The position numbers and the translations under genes are program-made. From the NCBI GenBank assembly GCA_902775375.1, contig CACYLU010000003.1:62001-126000 (forward strand): DNA of 64,000 nt, given 5' to 3'. Position 1 is the stretch's first letter. Every line of letters starts with the position of its first letter. This DNA is from an uncultured Bacteroidales bacterium (lineage in GTDB: Bacteria; Bacteroidota; Bacteroidia; Bacteroidales; Bacteroidaceae). The notes under the pieces were generated by a model, which was not told where the DNA came from, made no database searches, and saw nothing but the letters and a program-made list of their open reading frames with translations. Shown piece by piece: positions 43,159 to 51,534 of this stretch.

Positions 43159-44765
43159 TTATTACCCTCCTGTGCTTTTTTCTGTTTCAAATGACGTTGT
43201 AAGGTTTGCATGCATTCACGTCGTGGAATAATCACACTAGTTCCCTTGTAGTTAATCTCATCGCGGATGATCTGCGTAATCTCTGGCATGTTCTTAGGCA
43301 GGGGGACAACTACTTTTAGATGATCGTCACTCAGACCCAAACCACGACAAATGGCTTCGAACTTGTTGGTACCCGCAGAATCCTGTCCGCCCGTCATTCC
43401 GGTTGTCAGGTTATCACTGATAATAACTGTGATGTTTGCATTCTCGTTGATAGCATCGAGCAGACCAGTCATGCCGCTATGTGTAAATGTAGAGTCTCCA
43501 ATAATGGCAACGGCTGGCCATTGACCTGCATCGGCAGCTCCCTTAGCCATTGTGATGGAAGCACCCATGTCAACGCATGAATGGATAGCGCGGAACGGAG
43601 GTAGGAAACCAAGTGTGTAGCAACCGATATCGCCAAAAACGCGTGGATTTTCGTATTCGCGGAGCACTTCGTTCAAGGCAGTATAGACATCGCGATGTCC
43701 ACAACCCATGCACAATGCAGGCGGGCGTGGCGTTACGTCTTCGCAGGGAGCAAAGCACTGATCGCACTCTATACCAAGTGCTTTCTTTACGATGTCTGGG
43801 TTCAGTTCTCCTGTTCTGGGCAAAGTGCCGTCAAGTTTACCCATGATGTTGTCGCTTTCACTCACACCTCGAACAATATCTTCGATAAAGGGTTGTCCCT
43901 CCTCAACAATAAGCACCTTCTCGCATTCATTAAGCAAACGACGCACCAGTTTCTTTGGTAATGGATATTGAGAAATCTTCAGTACGGGATGAGGATTACC
44001 TTTTGGGAAACACTCGTCGACATAGTTGATACCAATGCCACTGGCGATGATGCCTAACGATTTATCCTGTCCCTCGCAATAAACATTGTAAACAGAATTG
44101 GCAGCATCTTCTTCCAACTGAGCTTGCTGGGCGGTTACAACGTCATTACGTTTACGGGCATTTGCGGGTAGTAGTACCCAGTTGGATGCAACAGCATTGT
44201 AGTTAAGTTCGTTCTCCTGACGTGCCTCGCTCTTTATATCCACTACTGCACGACTATGAGCCATACGAGTGGTAACGCGCATCAGAACGGGTAACTTCTG
44301 CTGTTCTGAATACTCGAAGGCAGCCTCCATCATATCGTAGGCCTCTTGCTGGTTGGATGGTTCAAATGTAGGAATCATGGCAAACTTACCATAGAAACGC
44401 GAGTCCTGTTCGTCTTGCGAGGAGTGCATTGAGGGGTCATCGGCAACTAATACGATGACGCCACCATTTACACCTGTCATCCCACTATTCACAAATGGGT
44501 CGGCACATACATTCAAGCCTACGTGTTTCATGCATACTAAGGCACGCTTGCCCATGAAGGACATGCCCAATGCAGCTTCCATAGCTGTTTTCTCATTTGT
44601 ACACCAACGACTTCTCACTTTACGCTCTTTTGCCAGTGAGGAGCCTTGTATAAACTCTGTGATTTCGGTCGATGGCGTTCCAGGATAAGCATAAACGCCG
44701 CTCAGTCCTGCATGCAAAGCGCCTAATGCTATTGCCTCATCACCTAATAATAGTCTTTTTCCCAT
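43155..44765 (-). CDS. iorA: Indolepyruvate:ferredoxin oxidoreductase alpha subunit, short form
   Basis: Protein of 536 aa. The front half is the pyrimidine domain (LLGDEAIALGALHAGLSGVY; YPGTPSTEI) and the back half the TPP-binding domain (PALCMGCGHRD, FGDIGCYTLG, AIIGDSTFTHSG). Classic IorA is over 600 aa and ends in a two-cluster ferredoxin domain; this one stops at PRRECMQTLQRHLKQK with no Cys-rich tail, so its electron path must differ or a separate ferredoxin is used. It is the first gene of iorA-iorB-aminotransferase and follows the omega-amidase gene by 17 bases. Confidence 0.92.
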   Translation of the reverse strand: MGKRLLLGDEAIALGALHAGLSGVYAYPGTPSTEITEFIQGSSLAKERKVRSRWCTNEKTAMEAALGMSFMGKRALVCMKHVGLNVCADPFVNSGMTGVNGGVIVLVADDPSMHSSQDEQDSRFYGKFAMIPTFEPSNQQEAYDMMEAAFEYSEQQKLPVLMRVTTRMAHSRAVVDIKSEARQENELNYNAVASNWVLLPANARKRNDVVTAQQAQLEEDAANSVYNVYCEGQDKSLGIIASGIGINYVDECFPKGNPHPVLKISQYPLPKKLVRRLLNECEKVLIVEEGQPFIEDIVRGVSESDNIMGKLDGTLPRTGELNPDIVKKALGIECDQCFAPCEDVTPRPPALCMGCGHRDVYTALNEVLREYENPRVFGDIGCYTLGFLPPFRAIHSCVDMGASITMAKGAADAGQWPAVAIIGDSTFTHSGMTGLLDAINENANITVIISDNLTTGMTGGQDSAGTNKFEAICRGLGLSDDHLKVVVPLPKNMPEITQIIRDEINYKGTSVIIPRRECMQTLQRHLKQKKAQEGNK

Positions 44766-44782
44766 ATCTGTTTAAATTTATT

Positions 44783-45553
44783 TTATTCTTCATTCATATC
44801 CAACACAAATCTGTCGGCATCGTTGCCCACTGGAAATTTCTCTCGAAAAGCCTGCAACGTATCCATATCGATGATGGATGTTGCCGATGTTTCCTGATAA
44901 TCTTCGGATGCCGTCAACGTTCTTCCATACGGATCTATGATGGCGGAGCCACCTGGGTATTCGCATTTCGGGTCCTTGCCCACACGGTTCACGCCAATAA
45001 CGTAGCACTGGTTTTCGATGGCTCTGGCACGAAGCAGCGTTTTCCATGCTTCTATACGTGTAGAGGGCCAGTTTGCTACAAATATAATTGCATCATAATC
45101 GCCCTTATTGCGGCTGAATACAGGAAAGCGCAAATCGTAGCACACCTGGAGCAGGAACCTCACGCCCTTATACTCTACCACCACCCGTTTGTTGCCACGA
45201 GTGAAGTGTTTGTCCTCACCACTATACGTAAAAAGATGGTGCTTGTCGTAGAAAGTAACTTTACCATCTGGCTCTACAAAATAGAAACGGTTATAAAAGT
45301 GCCCATCCTTTTCGGTAGCCACACTGCCAGCTATGGCAGCATCTAACATCGCAGCCATGTGGCGCATCCATTCCATCGAAGCTCCGTCGGTCTCAGCTAT
45401 ACCAGCAGGCTCGGTGGCAAAGCCAGTGGAGAACATCTCGGTCAGCACATACAAGTCGGCTTTGGGCAACTGCAGCAGTTGTTGCTCAAGTCGCTTACTG
45501 TTTTCCGTAGGGTTTGCCCAAACGATATCATGTTGTAAAATATTTACCACCAT
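44783..45553 (-). CDS. Omega-amidase (nitrilase superfamily, YafV-like)
   Basis: Protein of 256 aa with the nitrilase catalytic set: Glu in LTEMFSTGF (~39), Lys in YDKHHLFTYSGE (~105) and Cys in LQVCYDLRFPVF (~138). The Arg/Phe around them match omega-amidases such as YafV and mammalian Nit2, which hydrolyse alpha-ketoglutaramate or ketosuccinamate. Those amides form when glutamine or asparagine donate amino groups. The gene is directly upstream of iorA on the same strand, which suggests the aminotransferase in this operon uses glutamine as donor. Confidence 0.87.
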   Translation of the reverse strand: MVVNILQHDIVWANPTENSKRLEQQLLQLPKADLYVLTEMFSTGFATEPAGIAETDGASMEWMRHMAAMLDAAIAGSVATEKDGHFYNRFYFVEPDGKVTFYDKHHLFTYSGEDKHFTRGNKRVVVEYKGVRFLLQVCYDLRFPVFSRNKGDYDAIIFVANWPSTRIEAWKTLLRARAIENQCYVIGVNRVGKDPKCEYPGGSAIIDPYGRTLTASEDYQETSATSIIDMDTLQAFREKFPVGNDADRFVLDMNEE

Positions 45554-45680
45554 ATCTTACGATTTGTATTCCGGTTTTAATGTCTAGTTTGCAAAGCTAC
45601 CCTTTTCCCTCAACATTTCCAAAATATACTTGCGAAGTTTTCATGATGCAGCTCCTTTTCTGTTCACGAGTATTATTTAT

Positions 45681-45715
45681 TCCTCGTTAGGGAAAAATTA
45701 ATTCCTCGTGAGGGA
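45681..45715. repeat. CCTCGTKAGG motifs, copy 3 of an intergenic family
   Basis: TCCTCGTTAGGGA (45681-45693) and TCCTCGTGAGGGA (45703-45715) lie in the 299-base gap between the omega-amidase and the AI-2E gene. The same pair with the same order of T and G variants occurs at 33421. Nothing else is seen in this gap. Confidence 0.6.
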
Positions 45716-45852
45716 CTAAAAAAACTTGCAAAAGTAGTGGATTTTCTTGCTCAATAATTAACAATTGTTCCCCCTGTCTTCTCTTTGTGATAAAGGGCAC
45801 AAAATAAACTGTTCAACAGTTCGTCGTTCGGTTTGACTTTTTCAGTTTTTCC

Positions 45853-46941
45853 TTATTCTTGCTGTTTTAGATGCTCGCGTTCGATGACATACTTTTGATA
45901 GTACGACAACAAGAGGGTGGTAACAGGCAGGGCGATAATCATGCCAAGCATGCCCATCAGCGAGCCCCAGATGGAGAGTGATAATAAGATAATGGCTGGA
46001 CTAAGTCCTGTAACCTTGCCCATGATTTTAGGCGTAAGAAATGTGTCCTGGATAGTCTGCACGATGGCGAACACAGCAAGAGCAGAGAGCAGGATAAGCC
46101 AGAAATTACCTCCTGTGTCAGCAGCTTTCAAAATGGCCAAAATGATGGTGGGGATGAAACCAAGAATCTGCAGGTAAGGCACCATGTTCAGGAAACCGAT
46201 AAAGATGCCCAGACCAATCGCCAAAGGAAAGTCGATGATGAGGAAACCAATGGAAAACAATATGCCTACGCAGGTGGCTACCATAGCCTGACCACGAAAA
46301 TATTTATTCATACTATCCTTAACATCAGCTACTAATTTTATGCCTAACGGACGAAAACGTTTCGGAATCAGATTTACCCATCCTTCAGAAATGCTTTCAT
46401 AATCCAAAAGAATAAATATGGTATAAAGCAGTATCATGATAAGAGAGAAGAAACTGAATATAACGTTTACACTCTCTATCACTACATTCCATAGCTTGGG
46501 TAAATATTCGCGTAGAGCGTTGAGAAAATCTTGCCGACTGAACAAAGCCTTCATCTGTTCTACGTTGAGATGTTCTTGAATATAGCTGTGAATCAGTGCA
46601 GGAACACCGTCAGAGGGTGATGACTCAAAATACTCTATCACTAAGTCCTTGATTCGCCACGCTTCGCTTACCATAGGAGGGATAATCAAAACGAAAACGC
46701 CAATACCGACGATTGTCACTGCTAGTATGGCACAGACAATAGCCAGCACTCGATACTTCATTTTACAACGATACTGAAAGAATTGTACCAATGGGAAAAT
46801 CAGGTAGGCAATCAACCAGGCTATAAAGAAGGGCAGAAGTACACTGCTGAGTCTGTTGAGTATCATAAGAATAATGACGGCAATTAGCGCGCCCATAGCA
46901 GCTCGGATGAAACTGTCGAAAGTAATTTTCCTATCTATCAT
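45853..46941 (-). CDS. AI-2E family transporter
   Basis: Membrane protein of 362 aa with about eight hydrophobic helices. The family pattern is visible in the PALIHSYIQEHLN central region, LGIFIGFLNMVPYLQILGFIPTII (the conserved Asn-Met-Val-Pro-Tyr), and the end segment TGLSPAIILLSLSIWGSLMGMLGM. AI-2E proteins include TqsA and several sodium/proton antiporters, so the exported molecule is not known. It lies five bases after tdk on the same strand. Confidence 0.9.
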   Translation of the reverse strand: MIDRKITFDSFIRAAMGALIAVIILMILNRLSSVLLPFFIAWLIAYLIFPLVQFFQYRCKMKYRVLAIVCAILAVTIVGIGVFVLIIPPMVSEAWRIKDLVIEYFESSPSDGVPALIHSYIQEHLNVEQMKALFSRQDFLNALREYLPKLWNVVIESVNVIFSFFSLIMILLYTIFILLDYESISEGWVNLIPKRFRPLGIKLVADVKDSMNKYFRGQAMVATCVGILFSIGFLIIDFPLAIGLGIFIGFLNMVPYLQILGFIPTIILAILKAADTGGNFWLILLSALAVFAIVQTIQDTFLTPKIMGKVTGLSPAIILLSLSIWGSLMGMLGMIIALPVTTLLLSYYQKYVIEREHLKQQE

Positions 46942-46946
46942 AACTC

Positions 46947-47534
46947 CTAACTATTTTCTCTTAACTTATTATAGCATGCTCTGCATAATGGCTCATATTC
47001 TTGAGTTTCTCCCAGCATAACTTGCTTATCACCGCTTACCTTACGATGTGAATACATCGCCAAATCACCACACTGTACGCAAATGGCATGTACTTTAGTT
47101 ACTTCATCGGCAATGGCCAATAATTGAGGCATAGGGCCGAATGGCACTCCACGAAAATCCATATCCAATCCTGCTACGATGATGCGAACACCATTGTCAG
47201 CAAGTTGCTTACAAATGTCGGGTAATCCGTTGTCAAAAAACTGTGCCTCATCAATGCCCACTACATCAATGCCTGAAGACAGCAGGAGGATACTAGCAGA
47301 AGAATCAAGGGGTGTGGAGGCAATACTCTGTCCTTCATGCGTTACAACTTCTTCTTCAGAATATCTAGTGTCGATTGAAGGTTTGAAGATTTCCACTTTC
47401 TGCTTGGCGAACTTGGCACGTTTCAATCGTCGAATTAATTCCTCAGTCTTACCAGAGAACATTGACCCACAAATTACCTCAATACGCCCTTTCCGACGTG
47501 TCTCTTGCATGCTGTTTTCAGAATATACTTCCAT
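46947..47534 (-). CDS. tdk: Thymidine kinase
   Basis: Enzyme of 195 aa that phosphorylates thymidine for salvage. It has the P-loop [18 protein letters not shown] (~22-30), the Asp-Glu pair of [11 protein letters not shown], the [16 protein letters not shown] lasso region, and the zinc ligands CVQCGDLA and CRACY. Type II TK1-like. Its promoter lies at 47556 on the minus strand. Confidence 0.95.
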   Translation of the reverse strand: MEVYSENSMQETRRKGRIEVICGSMFSGKTEELIRRLKRAKFAKQKVEIFKPSIDTRYSEEEVVTHEGQSIASTPLDSSASILLLSSGIDVVGIDEAQFFDNGLPDICKQLADNGVRIIVAGLDMDFRGVPFGPMPQLLAIADEVTKVHAICVQCGDLAMYSHRKVSGDKQVMLGETQEYEPLCRACYNKLRENS

Positions 47535-47555
47535 ATAAAGTACTAAATTTAGTTA

Positions 47556-47563
47556 CAAAAGTA
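47556..47563 (-). promoter_or_regulatory. -7 promoter box of tdk
   Basis: Minus-strand TACTTTTG fits TAnnTTTG and stands 22 bases before the tdk start. Confidence 0.5.
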
Positions 47564-47605
47564 ATACTTTTATAAACTATATTGTTGTTTTCGCCGATTT
47601 ATTTC

Positions 47606-47614
47606 TAACTTTGC
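47606..47614 (+). promoter_or_regulatory. -7 promoter box of rsmI
   Basis: TAACTTTGC, exact match, 16 bases before ATG 47630, with a TTG at 47585-47587 as likely -33 element. The leader would be only a few bases, which fits Bacteroidota initiation without a Shine-Dalgarno sequence. Confidence 0.6.
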
Positions 47615-47629
47615 TGCCGATTTTTAATT

Positions 47630-48319
47630 ATGAGCATGAAAGCTGGCATATTGTATATTGTTCCAACACCAGTTGGAAATATGGAGGATATGACGCTGAG
47701 GGCTATCCGTATATTAAAGGAGGCGGATGTGATTTTGGCTGAGGATACTCGAACCTCTGGTATTCTGCTGAAACATTTCGATATTCAGCATGGTACCCTG
47801 CTAGCTCATCATAAATTTAATGAACACCAGACAATAGAGCCTTTGGTAAAACGGTTATTGGCAGGAGAAAATGTGGCATTGATATCTGATGCTGGTACTC
47901 CTGGTATCTCTGACCCGGGTTTTTTGCTGGCTAGAGAATGTGCAAAATATGGAATAGTGGTTCAATGCCTTCCTGGAGCTACAGCCTGCATACCAGCTTT
48001 AGTTGATAGTGGATTGCCATGTGATAGGTTTTGCTTTGAAGGCTTTCTGCCTCAAAAAAAAGGACGTCAGACACGTATCAATGCGTTAGTAGACGAAACT
48101 CGAACTATGGTGTTCTATGAGTCACCTTATAGAGTACTTAAAACTCTTACCCAATTGGGTGAGGCGCTTGGCTACGAAAGACAAGCAGCTGTGTCACGAG
48201 AGATTTCAAAGATTCACGAAGAAACTCTCAGAAGTACAATTGGAGAATTAATTACCCATTTCACCGATACAGAGCCACGCGGTGAATTTGTGATTGTAGT
48301 GGCTGGAAAACAAAACTAA
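47630..48319 (+). CDS. rsmI: 16S rRNA 2'-O-ribose C1402 methyltransferase
   Basis: SAM-dependent tetrapyrrole-methylase-like protein of 229 aa. It shows LYIVPTPVGNMEDMTLRAI, the EDTRTSGILLKHF segment, SDAGTPGISDPG and the GFLPQKKGRQTR loop of RsmI. It methylates C1402 in the decoding centre of the ribosome. ATG at 47630 or 47636 (MKAGILY). It has its own promoter and is followed immediately by a lipoprotein gene. Confidence 0.95.
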   Translation: MSMKAGILYIVPTPVGNMEDMTLRAIRILKEADVILAEDTRTSGILLKHFDIQHGTLLAHHKFNEHQTIEPLVKRLLAGENVALISDAGTPGISDPGFLLARECAKYGIVVQCLPGATACIPALVDSGLPCDRFCFEGFLPQKKGRQTRINALVDETRTMVFYESPYRVLKTLTQLGEALGYERQAAVSREISKIHEETLRSTIGELITHFTDTEPRGEFVIVVAGKQN

Positions 48320-49207
48320 ATGTTTAAGCGTATGAAAAAGTTAGTATTTACATTGATGGCTGTTGTTTGCTTCGCTTCATGCGATGGCCTGGGTGGCGGT
48401 AGCAAGAGCTTGCAAGCAAAGAATGATTCTTTGATGACAGAATTGAGTTCACGTGATGCTGAATTAGAAGATATGATGGGAACTTTCAATCAGATTACAG
48501 AAGGTTTCCGTCAGATAAGTGCAGCAGAAAATCGAGTTGATCTCCAACGTGGATCAGTGGCTGAAGGCTCAGCCAATGCTAAGCAGCAGATTATTCGTGA
48601 TATTGAGTTTATTCAGAAAACCATGCAGGAAAATCGTGAGCAGATTGAAAAGCTGAACTCACAGTTAGCTTCCAGCAAATATCAGAATTCACAACTGAAG
48701 AAGACTGTAGAATCATTTACCAAGCAATTGGAAGAGAAAGCTGCTGAGATAGCATCTTTGCAAGAGGAATTGATGGCAAAGAATGTACGTATTCAGGAAC
48801 TGGATGAGGCCGTTAGTGAATTGACAGCAGTTTCAGAGGATTTGCATGCCCAGAACATGGCTAAAACTGAGGTAGTTGAGCAACAGGATCGTGCCTTGCA
48901 TACCGCTTGGTTTGTGTTTGGTACTAAGTCTGAATTGAAAGAGCAGAAGATTCTTACTGGCGATGGCCTTTTCTCTAAAGGAAAGATTTTAGCAAGCGAT
49001 GAGGCTAATATGGATTATTTCACAGAGTGCGATATCCGTACCACCAAGGAAATTCGTCTGTATTCTAAGTCAGCTAATTTGCTTACTAATCATCCATCAA
49101 GTTCTTATTCACTTGTTAAGGACGAGAAAGGCGAATTGACATTGAATATTACCAACCCAACTCAATTTTGGAGTGCAAGCAAGTATCTGGTCATTCAGGT
49201 AAGGTAA
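48320..49207 (+). CDS. Coiled-coil lipoprotein of unknown function
   Basis: Protein of 295 aa with a lipoprotein leader (VVCFASCDGLGGG, Cys ~22). Residues ~30-200 are strongly heptad-like and rich in Glu, Gln, Lys and Leu, so a long coiled coil is expected. A compact C-terminal domain follows (ALHTAWFVFGTKSELKEQ; LYSKSANLLTNHPSSSY), as seen in a Bacteroidota family whose role I do not know. ATG 48332 (MKKLVFTLM) is the likelier start for secretion. It starts right after the rsmI stop and ends at a strong terminator. Confidence 0.8.
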   Translation: MFKRMKKLVFTLMAVVCFASCDGLGGGSKSLQAKNDSLMTELSSRDAELEDMMGTFNQITEGFRQISAAENRVDLQRGSVAEGSANAKQQIIRDIEFIQKTMQENREQIEKLNSQLASSKYQNSQLKKTVESFTKQLEEKAAEIASLQEELMAKNVRIQELDEAVSELTAVSEDLHAQNMAKTEVVEQQDRALHTAWFVFGTKSELKEQKILTGDGLFSKGKILASDEANMDYFTECDIRTTKEIRLYSKSANLLTNHPSSSYSLVKDEKGELTLNITNPTQFWSASKYLVIQVR

Positions 49208-49218
49208 AATAGATTCCC

Positions 49219-49250
49219 TATCCCCGCCAAATTCGGCGGGGATATTTTTT
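49219..49250 (+). terminator. Terminator after the coiled-coil lipoprotein gene
   Basis: TATCCCCGCC and GGCGGGGATA form a 10-bp stem around AAATTC, then six T. The T-run contains the TTG at 49249, so that codon is not the start of the next gene. Confidence 0.9.
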
Positions 49251-49263
49251 GTCAACCAACACG

Positions 49264-50202
49264 ATGTTATATTTAGGTGAAACCATATCGCTAGTGGTGG
49301 CTTTCTCTTGGACCATCACAGCACTTTGCTCTGAAGTGGCTAGTAAGCGCCTCGGGGCTTTACAACTAAACGTTATTCGCATGCTCCTCTCTCTCTGCCT
49401 GCTGAGTGGCACCTTGTGGATATTTACAGGTTCTCCTTTCCCTTTGTTTGCCAATATTCAAACATGGATATGGTTACTTATGTCTGGGTTAGTGGGTTAT
49501 GTGTTTGGAGATTATTGCTTGTTTAATTCTTATGTTTTAATTGGCTCTCGTTTTGGACAGCTTTTCATGACCTTAGCCCCTCCTACTGCCGCTTTTGCCA
49601 GTTGGATGTTGTTGAGTGAACAGTTGCCCCTTCAAGCGTGGGTGGGTATGGTAGTTACGTTGTTGGGTATCAGCATGTCCGTGTTGAATAAAGGGAAGCA
49701 AGATAGCCATCATAGGTTGGAACTTAAGTTACCTTTGAAAGGCGTCTTGTTTGGTGTTGGAGCCGGGGTAGGACAAGGCCTTGGTTTAGTGTTGAGTAAA
49801 GTAGGAATGAATTATTACGAAGCAGGAGTTCCTGAGGGAATGAATGCAGTAAATAATCTCTTACCTTTTGCCTCCACCTTTATTAGAGCCATTGCAGGAA
49901 GTTGCGGTTTCTTATGTGTAATGGCTTTGCGAAAAGAATTCTACACTTTGCCAAAAGCATTGAAAGACAACAAAGGAATGAAAGCTGCAATTGGGGCAAC
50001 TCTTACAGGACCGTTTATAGGCGTTTCATTATCTTTAATGGCAGTACAATATACGGAGGCTGGTATTGCATCAACATTGATGGCGTTGGTGCCAGTTCTC
50101 ATCATCTGGCCAGCACATTTACTGTTTAAACAAGAAGTTAAGCCCCTAGAAATAGTGGGTGCTGTTATCAGTGTTATTGGCGCATCACTTTTCTTCCTAT
50201 AA
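49264..50202 (+). CDS. EamA/DMT-family permease
   Basis: Membrane protein of ~312 aa with ten hydrophobic helices in two EamA repeats. The first repeat includes ALCSEVASKRLGALQLNVIR and GDYCLFNSYVLIGSRFGQL; the second ends with the typical AGIASTLMALVPVLIIWPAHL and an EIVGAVISVIGASLFFL tail. Drug/metabolite transporters of this group export amino acids or similar molecules; the substrate is not known. Start chosen at ATG 49264 because the longer frame begins in the terminator T-run. Confidence 0.88.
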   Translation: MLYLGETISLVVAFSWTITALCSEVASKRLGALQLNVIRMLLSLCLLSGTLWIFTGSPFPLFANIQTWIWLLMSGLVGYVFGDYCLFNSYVLIGSRFGQLFMTLAPPTAAFASWMLLSEQLPLQAWVGMVVTLLGISMSVLNKGKQDSHHRLELKLPLKGVLFGVGAGVGQGLGLVLSKVGMNYYEAGVPEGMNAVNNLLPFASTFIRAIAGSCGFLCVMALRKEFYTLPKALKDNKGMKAAIGATLTGPFIGVSLSLMAVQYTEAGIASTLMALVPVLIIWPAHLLFKQEVKPLEIVGAVISVIGASLFFL

Positions 50203-50242
50203 ATTGTTTACCTTTGATGCTTGGTTTTTAATAGGTTTTTAC

Positions 50243-50251
50243 TATTTTTGC
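50243..50251 (+). promoter_or_regulatory. -7 promoter box of hflX
   Basis: TATTTTTGC fits TAnnTTTG and lies 28 bases before ATG 50279. A TTGG at 50221 may be the -33 element. Confidence 0.5.
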
Positions 50252-50278
50252 CATGTTGTATTTTGACAATCTTTTTTG

Positions 50279-51532
50279 ATGAAGGAATTTGTAATATCTG
50301 AAGCAAAAACCGAGACCGCTATTCTTGTGGGTTTGATTACTCAAAGGCAAGATGAGAAGAAGACTAATGAATATCTTGACGAATTAGAGTTCCTTGCAGA
50401 AACAGCTGGTGCCAAGGTAGTACGTCGATTTACTCAGAAGTTGGTGCAGGCTCATGCTGTAACGTATGTAGGAGAAGGCAAGCTTCAGGAAATTGAACAA
50501 TATATTAAAGATGAAGAGGATGCAGAGCGCGAAGTGGGTATGGTAATTTTTGACGATGAATTATCGCCTAAGCAGTTGCGCAATATCGAGCAAGTGCTGA
50601 AAGTTAAGATTCTTGATCGTACGTCACTTATTCTTGACATTTTCGCTATGCGTGCCCAGACTGCCAGTGCCAAAACTCAGGTGGAACTGGCACAATACAA
50701 ATATATGCTTCCACGTTTACAGCGCTTGTGGACACACTTGGAACGTCAAGGTGGTGGATCTGGTGCTGGTGGTGGCAAGGGTATGGTAGGATTGCGTGGC
50801 CCTGGTGAGACCCAGTTGGAAATGGATCGCCGAATAATACTTAACCGAATGTCATTGCTCAAGCAGAGACTGGTTGACATTGATAAGCAAATGTCTACCC
50901 AACGCAAAAACAGAGGGCGCATGATACGTGTAGCATTAGTAGGCTATACCAATGTAGGGAAGTCCACTTTGATGAATCTTATGGCTAAGAGTGAAGTCTT
51001 TGCTGAGAATAAGCTGTTTGCAACGTTAGATACTACTGTGCGAAAGGTAGTAATAGATAATCTGCCTTTTCTCCTATGCGATACGGTAGGGTTTATTCGT
51101 AAATTACCTACCGATTTGGTTGACTCATTTAAGTCAACCCTTGATGAGGTAAGAGAAGCAGATTTGTTAGTCCATGTAGTAGACATCTCTCATCCAGATT
51201 TCGAGGAACAAATAAAAGTTGTAAACAAAACGTTGGCTGAGATTGATGCTGGCGGTAAGCCTACCATGGTTGTTTTTAATAAGGTTGATGCCTATAGATT
51301 TGTTCAGAAGGATCCATTTGACTTAACTCCAAAAACTAAAGAAAATGTATCGCTTGAGGAACTGATGCATTCATGGATGGCCAAAATGGAAGACGATTGT
51401 ATTTTTATCTCTGCTAAAGAAAAAACAAATATAGATAATCTGAGGGAGGAATTGTATGGGAGAGTAAGAGAACTGCATGTGCAGAAATATCCCTATAATG
51501 ATTTCCTTTATCCTCAAGTTGAAGGCCAATAA
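50279..51532 (+). CDS. hflX: Ribosome-associated GTPase HflX
   Basis: GTPase of ~417 aa. The N-terminal HflX domain includes AHAVTYVGEGKLQEIE and the coiled region with the glycine-rich GGGSGAGGGKGMVGLRGPGETQLE. The G domain has ALVGYTNVGKSTLM (P-loop ~228), DTVGFIRKLPTDLVDSF and NKVDA. It splits or rescues stalled ribosomes under stress. I use ATG 50279 (MKEFVISEA), not the TTG three bases before. It is followed after two bases by the DUF4954 gene. Confidence 0.95.
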   Translation: MKEFVISEAKTETAILVGLITQRQDEKKTNEYLDELEFLAETAGAKVVRRFTQKLVQAHAVTYVGEGKLQEIEQYIKDEEDAEREVGMVIFDDELSPKQLRNIEQVLKVKILDRTSLILDIFAMRAQTASAKTQVELAQYKYMLPRLQRLWTHLERQGGGSGAGGGKGMVGLRGPGETQLEMDRRIILNRMSLLKQRLVDIDKQMSTQRKNRGRMIRVALVGYTNVGKSTLMNLMAKSEVFAENKLFATLDTTVRKVVIDNLPFLLCDTVGFIRKLPTDLVDSFKSTLDEVREADLLVHVVDISHPDFEEQIKVVNKTLAEIDAGGKPTMVVFNKVDAYRFVQKDPFDLTPKTKENVSLEELMHSWMAKMEDDCIFISAKEKTNIDNLREELYGRVRELHVQKYPYNDFLYPQVEGQ

Positions 51533-51534
51533 TT

